Both the position numbers and the translations under genes were made by a program. A stretch of DNA of 12,500 nt, taken from Nymphaea colorata. Lineage: Eukaryota > Streptophyta > Magnoliopsida > Nymphaeales > Nymphaeaceae. Location: positions 30,677,640 to 30,690,139 of the forward strand of contig NC_045140.1 in assembly GCF_008831285.2 (NCBI RefSeq), in the 5' to 3' direction. The notes under the pieces are model-generated. The model saw nothing but the letters and a program-made list of their open reading frames with translations. It was not told the origin of the DNA and did no database searches. Shown one piece after another: positions 8,654-12,500 of the stretch (positions are counted from its first letter, which is position 1; every line of letters starts with the position of its first letter).

Positions 8654-8665
8654 GCTCTGATACCA
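8654..8665 (-). other. Primer binding site for initiator tRNA-Met
   Basis: In element sense this reads TGGTATCAGAGC, complementary to the last 12 bases of plant initiator tRNA-Met (ending GCUCUGAUACCA). The match stops at the thirteenth base. It lies two bases (8666-8667) from the end of the 5' LTR, the usual spacing. Minus-strand DNA synthesis would start here. Many plant Ty3/gypsy elements use this tRNA. Confidence 0.95.
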
Positions 8666-8831
8666 ATTGTTAGGATCTCACCGTCTAGGCCAGAATAACC
8701 CGACCAGTGCGATCCTACACTTCCCAGGACCTTCTTGAGGCCTATTCTAAAAACCGAAAAACCTAGGAAATTACACAAATGATCTACCCGGCCAGACAGG
8801 ACCCTGGCGCAAAACCCAATAGGTAGGTGAG

Positions 8832-8841
8832 TACACGTGTA
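8832..8841. promoter_or_regulatory. TACACGTGTA palindrome with G-box core in U5
   Basis: A 10-bp perfect palindrome with a CACGTG core, about 165 bp inside the LTR from its boundary with the internal region. It is the fourth CACGTG found in this LTR. Its partner in the 3' LTR is off-window. Confidence 0.4.
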
Positions 8842-9852
8842 GGTTACCCAAGTCCCAAAATTTCCTAACTAAGGCTGCCTACTACAAAAACTCTAACAGG
8901 GTCGTGAGGCCTTTACAATTCGTAAGCGATACAAGATAACACTCAATCTCACTCACAAACCACGCAAACCACACTAACGTGCAAACCACACCCAACAGAA
9001 GTAAATAGGTGGTCTGGCTCCTGGTGGTCGTGTCTCGGGCACAGTGCCCTCGAGGTACCTCACGGGGGAGCTAGGCCGAAGCCAAGGCTAAACAGAAATG
9101 CTGAAAATGAACTAATATGCTACCTAAGACTGAAAGCAATTCCCACCCGGAGCTACAAGGGGGATAGGAGACGATACCGGCCAAGGACCGCCCTTGGCGT
9201 AGCCGGATAGGTCTCGGGGTGATGACCTGCCCCCGAGCACTGCAGCTCACAGAACAGGAAGACCGGCTGAGGTGTGCCTCCACGTAGCCTGCTGCTCGGG
9301 CTGACCGCTGCCTGAAGACGCTGACGGTAGGCCGCACGCTGGTGGACGGGTCGACTGCCGAGGTCTGGTCGCTGCTCGTTTGCTGCGGCCGCTGCGCTGT
9401 TGCCGCGATGAATTCTGCGGTGGCAGCGCTAACGTCGAGCCAAGAACGCTGCTGACACTCGCTGGGCCGGGAGGCAGAACACGCGCCGAGAGCGAGGACG
9501 CTGCCTCGAACTGCTACGGACGTGCCGTCGATGATACCGGGAGCGCTCGTCTGCTGTCTGGTCGAGGGCCGCCCGTCAGAACGAAGTTGCCTGGCGTCTG
9601 CAGCCGATGTGTTGCTGCTACGCTGAAGACGACGGAACAGGGCCGGAAGGGCCGCCTGGACTGCCGAGGGGGGCTGCTGTCACAGCGACAGCGCCTGCCT
9701 GCCTATCTCCGGAATGTGGCTCGGCCACGGGCGTCGGTGGATGCCGACGAAGAGGCAGGGGCCGTTGTAAGGGCCGGCGAGCCGGCTGAACCTAATCCTA
9801 GCTAAGGTTGGGTTGGCTGGGTTCGGCTAGGCTCTACTAGGTGGTAGGTCTG

Positions 9853-10236
9853 GTCAAGCAGGTTCGGGTCAGGGTAGGCTCAGTCAAATAGGGTTTAGGT
9901 TCAGTCACGGGTTGACCTAGCTAATAGGTTGGTTCAGTAAGGGAGGTTAAGGTCGAGCCTAAGCTTACGGTGCTGGTCAAAGTTGACCAAGTGCGGAAGG
10001 TTCACTAACTAGGTGGTTGACTAAATGGACCGAGTCAATGGGTCCGGGTCAAGTAGGTCAAGGGTCGCTCGAGGTAGGCTCGAGTCGCTAAGGGAGGCTA
10101 CCAACGAAGTGGGCTTGGTGGACTAGCTGACCTAGTTGACTAAGGCTAAGGGTCAATGCCGACCTAGGTTGGCTCGGTAGAGGTTTAGCCTAGGTGCGGG
10201 TTCGGTGCAGGAGGTTGCCTAGTGGGTTCGGTTGAC
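9853..10236. repeat. Tract of degenerate GGTC/TTGAC motifs (5' LTR copy)
   Basis: Identical copy of the motif-rich tract in the 5' LTR, inside the predicted leader. In the RNA it reads as C/A-rich sequence with few G, which should fold weakly. Confidence 0.45.
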
Positions 10237-10268
10237 TGGGCTGGTCTTACCCAGGGAATGCACCGATG

Positions 10269-10284
10269 CTTGCCACGTGGCAAG
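10269..10284. promoter_or_regulatory. 16-bp G-box palindrome (5' LTR copy)
   Basis: Identical second copy of the palindrome, about 1.7 kb downstream of the predicted start of the genomic RNA. It is therefore inside the leader rather than in the upstream promoter. Confidence 0.5.
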
Positions 10285-10356
10285 ACGGACGGACACGACA
10301 GAGAGAGCTAGAAGAATGCTAGCTATTAGGAATAGAGCTCGAATTCTCGCCTAAGG

Positions 10357-10738
10357 GTTAGGGAGAAATGCGACAAGGAAGGAGAGGAGATTGGGGGCGA
10401 AGGGCCAGGTGGCACTCTCGTGCTAACTCGGATGGGGCTAGGGCTGAGATGGGGACACGTGGACCAGATCTACGGTGGAGGATTGCTGCGGGTCAGATCA
10501 AGAGGAAAAGAAGGAAACGGCTGAGGAAGAATAGGTAAGGTTGCGCGAGGTGGAGGAATTTCCTAAGTCTAAGGAGGCAAGATCCGAGGGAATAGGGAAA
10601 GGGGATCTCGCGGGGCCTGGCTTGAGGACAAGTGGCAGAAGGCGGGACCGAGGGGGGAGCTGGCAGGTGAGGTGGCGAGTGAGGTGGCGGAAGGCTGGCT
10701 TGGATTGCAACACGTGTCAAGATGAACGCGTGAGAATC
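10357..10738 (-). other. Pyrimidine-rich (sense) block of R-U5, 5' LTR copy
   Basis: Second copy of the block, one A longer in the run at 10506-10509. It lies in the middle of the predicted leader. The remaining LTR sequence from here to the TATA box (about 10740-11970) has mixed composition and no gene that I can support. Confidence 0.5.
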
Positions 10739-11574
10739 CTTGCGATTTAGGGTTGACGCGGTGGAGATGGCGAGGAGCTGGAGGGGGGCTGCGGCTGCGG
10801 GATTGCTTCCTGATTTGGTGGAGCAGCTGATGGCGAGCTGATCCTGGATCGGGACAGATGGCAGCAGCTGGGACAAGGGCTCAGATGAACGGCTGGAGGG
10901 CTGACAGGTGTTGAAACGAAGGGCTAGGATGGAACGGAGAAGGACTTACCGGAATCGGATGCTAGGCCTCGTCGGAATCTTCCACTTCACGCCGGCGGCC
11001 AGAACTTGATCCGAGAGTCCCGTGACCGATATACCCCTTACAGATTTTTAATTAAAACACTAGGGAAGGAGGGCAATTCGGTCCTTAACACCGGAATCAA
11101 TGGCGACCACCGGAATTATCAGCGATGGCCGGATTCAAGCAATTTTCCGGCGAGATTCTATCTCGAGATCCAGCCGACAGAATTCGCCCCTTTTTGATAA
11201 TTAGAAAGCTCTTTTCTGGGCGATTCACGGGGATCACTCCTCTTCTTCAGATCTCGACCAGAGAGCGAGATTTCGTAACTTTTGAGCCTCTGGTCTGACA
11301 GATCAAAAGGGGAGGACAGGCCGCTAGAAATTGTAATTTTCTTATCGTTTTGTCTTTCTAATCCGGCCAACTCCCTACTAGGGATCAAACGTCTGATTCC
11401 AATCCCGCGACGCGATCTGCAATTTCTGATTAGAACAGAAAACGCCCAAATATTGATTCCCCTCTTCGGGTATGCCGAGGGAGGAACCGAGTGAAGACGC
11501 CCTGTGTTCTAAGGCAGAATGCAGCAATCGGGCAGCGAGAGAGAGATCGAGATTCGTCTCCTCTTCGGTGTCGA

Positions 11575-11606
11575 ATTGAAGCCGGCGGTAGTCCGTCGCC
11601 TTCAAT
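11575..11606. repeat. Imperfect 14-bp hairpin in LTR (5' copy)
   Basis: Identical copy in the 5' LTR, with arms 11575-11588 and 11593-11606. In the genomic RNA it would lie in the first few hundred bases of the leader. Confidence 0.45.
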
Positions 11607-11970
11607 CTTCCCTATGCTGGAATCGGCCTCACAGTACCCTCGTGATCAGGGCAAAGGCACCGATTTCAGAACTTTGAAAAAGCTCGAAAGGGGGTACTTA
11701 CGTGACAAGGGAGGGATCGCCGCCGGTGGTGGAGATCCGCCGATGCCTTCTTCCTTATGCCTATGTCTCAGACGGCGGCTCTTCAAGGAATTTCTGGATT
11801 CGGAAGCGCCGTGGAGGTAGAGGACGCGAGGGGGGAGAAGACGCCTGGTTCTCGGGTTGAACAAGGTGGGAGACGAGAGGGGAGAAGCCTCGTGCGAGGA
11901 GAGAGAGAGTGCCACACCAAATGCCAATCTTTGATTAATTTTTTGATCCATTGTACATTGAGTTTACAGA

Positions 11971-11977
11971 ATATATA
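11971..11977 (-). promoter_or_regulatory. TATA box of the 5' LTR promoter
   Basis: In element sense it reads TATATAT within GTATATATTC, in an A/T-rich pocket of U3. It lies about 600 bp from the extrapolated start of the LTR. A start site 25-32 nt downstream would be near 11945-11952, which coincides with the edge of the ATG-free zone. This promoter would drive the genomic RNA. Confidence 0.6.
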
Positions 11978-12158
11978 CTAAACATAATGCGAGCCCTAAT
12001 TACATGTTATCCTAGCTCGCTTCTTAGTCTAATGTCAAAAATGCGCAAGGCACAACCCGCCTTGCTGGGTCTCTACTTCAAAACTGAACGTTGACATGAA
12101 ATAGATGACGCAACCTAACCCGGGCCTAGCGCCCAACTCGAAAATCAAAAGCTAAAGT

Positions 12159-12252
12159 CCCTAAGTCTTGTGGACTTAGGGCGGGGACCTCGTGTGGGTT
12201 ACCGCCCACACTTCGGAATTTCGAGCACGGGTCAAGTCCGATTGACTCGGAC
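12159..12252. repeat. Three inverted repeats in U3 (5' LTR copy)
   Basis: Second, identical copy of the three U3 inverted repeats, at 12159-12181, 12192-12211 and 12236-12252. Here they lie upstream of the TATA box at 11971-11977 and, if they act at all, would do so as DNA elements of the promoter. Confidence 0.6.
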
Positions 12253-12283
12253 CTGAACCTAAGCCTCTCGGCTTTAGATAGGC

Positions 12284-12500
12284 TCAAGCGTTCGGGGAAT
12301 TTGGACTCACGCTCGGGTTATCCTGATCAAGCTCGGTGAGCCTCGCAATAGGTTCTAGAACGTCTTGAGTTCCACCTGGTTTGAGCACTCTTTCGGACCT
12401 AGTTGCTCCTCCCACGCCGCCCGCTGCAACTGGCTCGAGTGCTGACTTAGCCTCGCTTGGACTTTCTTCGTGCTGCCTTAGCGCCTGTGTCCACAAATCC
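12284..12500 (-). pseudogene. Duplicate of the gag-pol C-terminal tail inside the 5' LTR
   Basis: This encodes the same residues as the last 72 codons of the polyprotein, ending at the same TGA (12286-12284), because the tail is part of the LTR. It runs off the window edge. It has no start codon of its own and lies upstream of the promoter, so it is probably not translated. It is best read as the template copy kept by LTR duplication during reverse transcription. Confidence 0.8.

Larger units (their letters stand above)
8041..8667 (-). other. Untranslated leader between PBS and gag
   Basis: This 627-bp stretch separates the 5' LTR from the gag start codon. It contains the primer binding site, a cluster of hairpins at 8261-8443, and a run of ten A on the + strand at 8487-8496 (ten U in the RNA). 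It has no ATG in the sense direction. In retroelements this is where packaging and dimerisation signals usually sit. No protein-coding gene is supported here. Confidence 0.8.
8041..11948 (-). other. Predicted 3.9-kb AUG-free 5' untranslated region
   Basis: I read every line of this stretch (and its LTR duplicate 1-2530) for CAT on the + strand, which is ATG in the transcript. I found none in 3908 nt. The + strand of the same stretch has about 39 ATG, so the absence is strand-specific. The first sense ATG met going upstream is at 11951-11949, within the predicted transcription start interval. Beyond it, in U3, sense ATGs are common again (for example at 2538-2540, 2565-2567, 2584-2586 and 2677-2679 in the left copy). 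The stretch ends at the gag ATG. Inferred: it is the transcribed leader, kept free of upstream start codons by selection. The transcript limits themselves are predicted, not observed. Confidence 0.75.
1..12500 (-). mobile_element. Ty3/gypsy LTR retrotransposon, chromovirus, Reina-like, nearly complete
   Basis: Seen: a long direct repeat (1-3082 and 9418-12500) flanks an internal region that holds, in minus-strand order, a primer binding site, a leader, a single gag-pol ORF and a polypurine tract next to the second repeat copy. LTR ends read TGTTAC at the start and CTAACA at the end, giving TG/CA termini and a 5-bp terminal inverted repeat. Known of the family: the order protease, RT, RNase H, integrase, then chromodomain defines plant chromoviruses, and RT FFDD with integrase HPQTDGQSEIVNR is most like Reina. 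Inferred: full length is about 13.3 kb (two LTRs of about 3.9 kb plus 5507 bp internal). Both outer ends fall outside the window, so target-site duplications are not visible. The clade call rests on motif resemblance, not on a tree. Reina elements as usually described have much shorter LTRs, so this may be a divergent lineage. Confidence 0.95.
8668..12500 (-). repeat. 5' LTR (first ~78 bp of U3 cut by window edge)
   Basis: The left boundary is the TG at 8668-8669, so the element-sense LTR ends in CTAACA, two bases before the primer binding site. Extrapolating with the 9418 offset, the other end would lie near 12578, giving an LTR of about 3911 bp. This copy supplies the promoter for genomic RNA: TATA at 11971-11977 and predicted start near 11945-11952. 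The first 750 bp (8668-9417) is U5 sequence whose partner copy is off-window. It has three copies of CAAACCAC (8956, 8965, 8982) and a TACACGTGTA palindrome, but no gene that I can recognise. The + strand open frame at 9380-9805 shows no known domain. Confidence 0.93.

Noticed and set aside
8668-9417. AATAAA polyadenylation signal in the LTR
   Set aside because: No canonical AATAAA was found on the sense strand in the LTR parts read. Plant signals are degenerate, so the R/U5 boundary cannot be placed.
9380-9805. 141-codon open frame on the + strand (with its shorter copy at 170-388)
   Set aside because: No known domain, GC-rich low-complexity translation, antisense to the element, and split by the window edge only in the left copy. 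Probably a chance ORF.
1-12500. Head-to-tail tandem duplication with a period of about 9418 bp
   Set aside because: The repeat includes the polyprotein tail, which first suggests a tandem array. The PPT at 3161-3174 with CA at 3160, and the PBS two bases from TG at 8668, place both LTR boundaries so that the repeat is simply the LTR pair of one element.

Overview
The window is almost entirely one plant LTR retrotransposon of the Ty3/gypsy (Metaviridae) type, lying on the minus strand. Its polyprotein is uninterrupted, and its domain order and motifs fit a chromovirus, most like the Reina clade. The primer binding site matches the 3' end of plant initiator tRNA-Met, so the host is a plant. The species cannot be named from the sequence.

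Layout, left to right on the + strand (the element reads right to left): 1-3160 is the 3' LTR, with about 750 bp of its outer (U5) end beyond the window. 3161-3174 is the polypurine tract. 2866-8040 is one gag-pol ORF of 1724 codons, whose last 97 codons lie inside the 3' LTR. 8041-8667 is the untranslated leader, with a cluster of hairpins and the primer binding site at 8654-8665. 8668-12500 is the 5' LTR, missing only about 78 bp of its U3 end. The direct repeat 1-3082 / 9418-12500 is therefore the LTR pair, not a tandem duplication. The extrapolated LTR is about 3.9 kb, the internal region is 5507 bp, and the whole element is about 13.3 kb. Both outer ends are off-window, so target-site duplications cannot be seen.

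The two LTRs are identical by eye over about 3.08 kb except for one A in a homopolymer. The PR, RT, RNase H and integrase signatures are all present, so this looks like a very recent and possibly still autonomous copy. A TATA box in the LTR (2553-2559 and 11971-11977) predicts a start site near 11945-11952. This gives a short U3 (about 0.63 kb) and a very long R-U5 plus leader (about 3.9 kb) ahead of gag.

The most striking observation is that this predicted leader, 8041-11948 (3908 nt), has no ATG on the sense strand, while the antisense strand of the same stretch has about 39. The ATG-free zone ends at the predicted transcription start on one side and at the gag start codon on the other. This suggests strong selection for an AUG-free leader read by scanning ribosomes. 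Other points of interest are two bulged hairpins with the same loop between PBS and gag, the coding sequence carried inside the LTR, an excess of G-box and W-box cores, and a strongly strand-asymmetric composition in the LTR.
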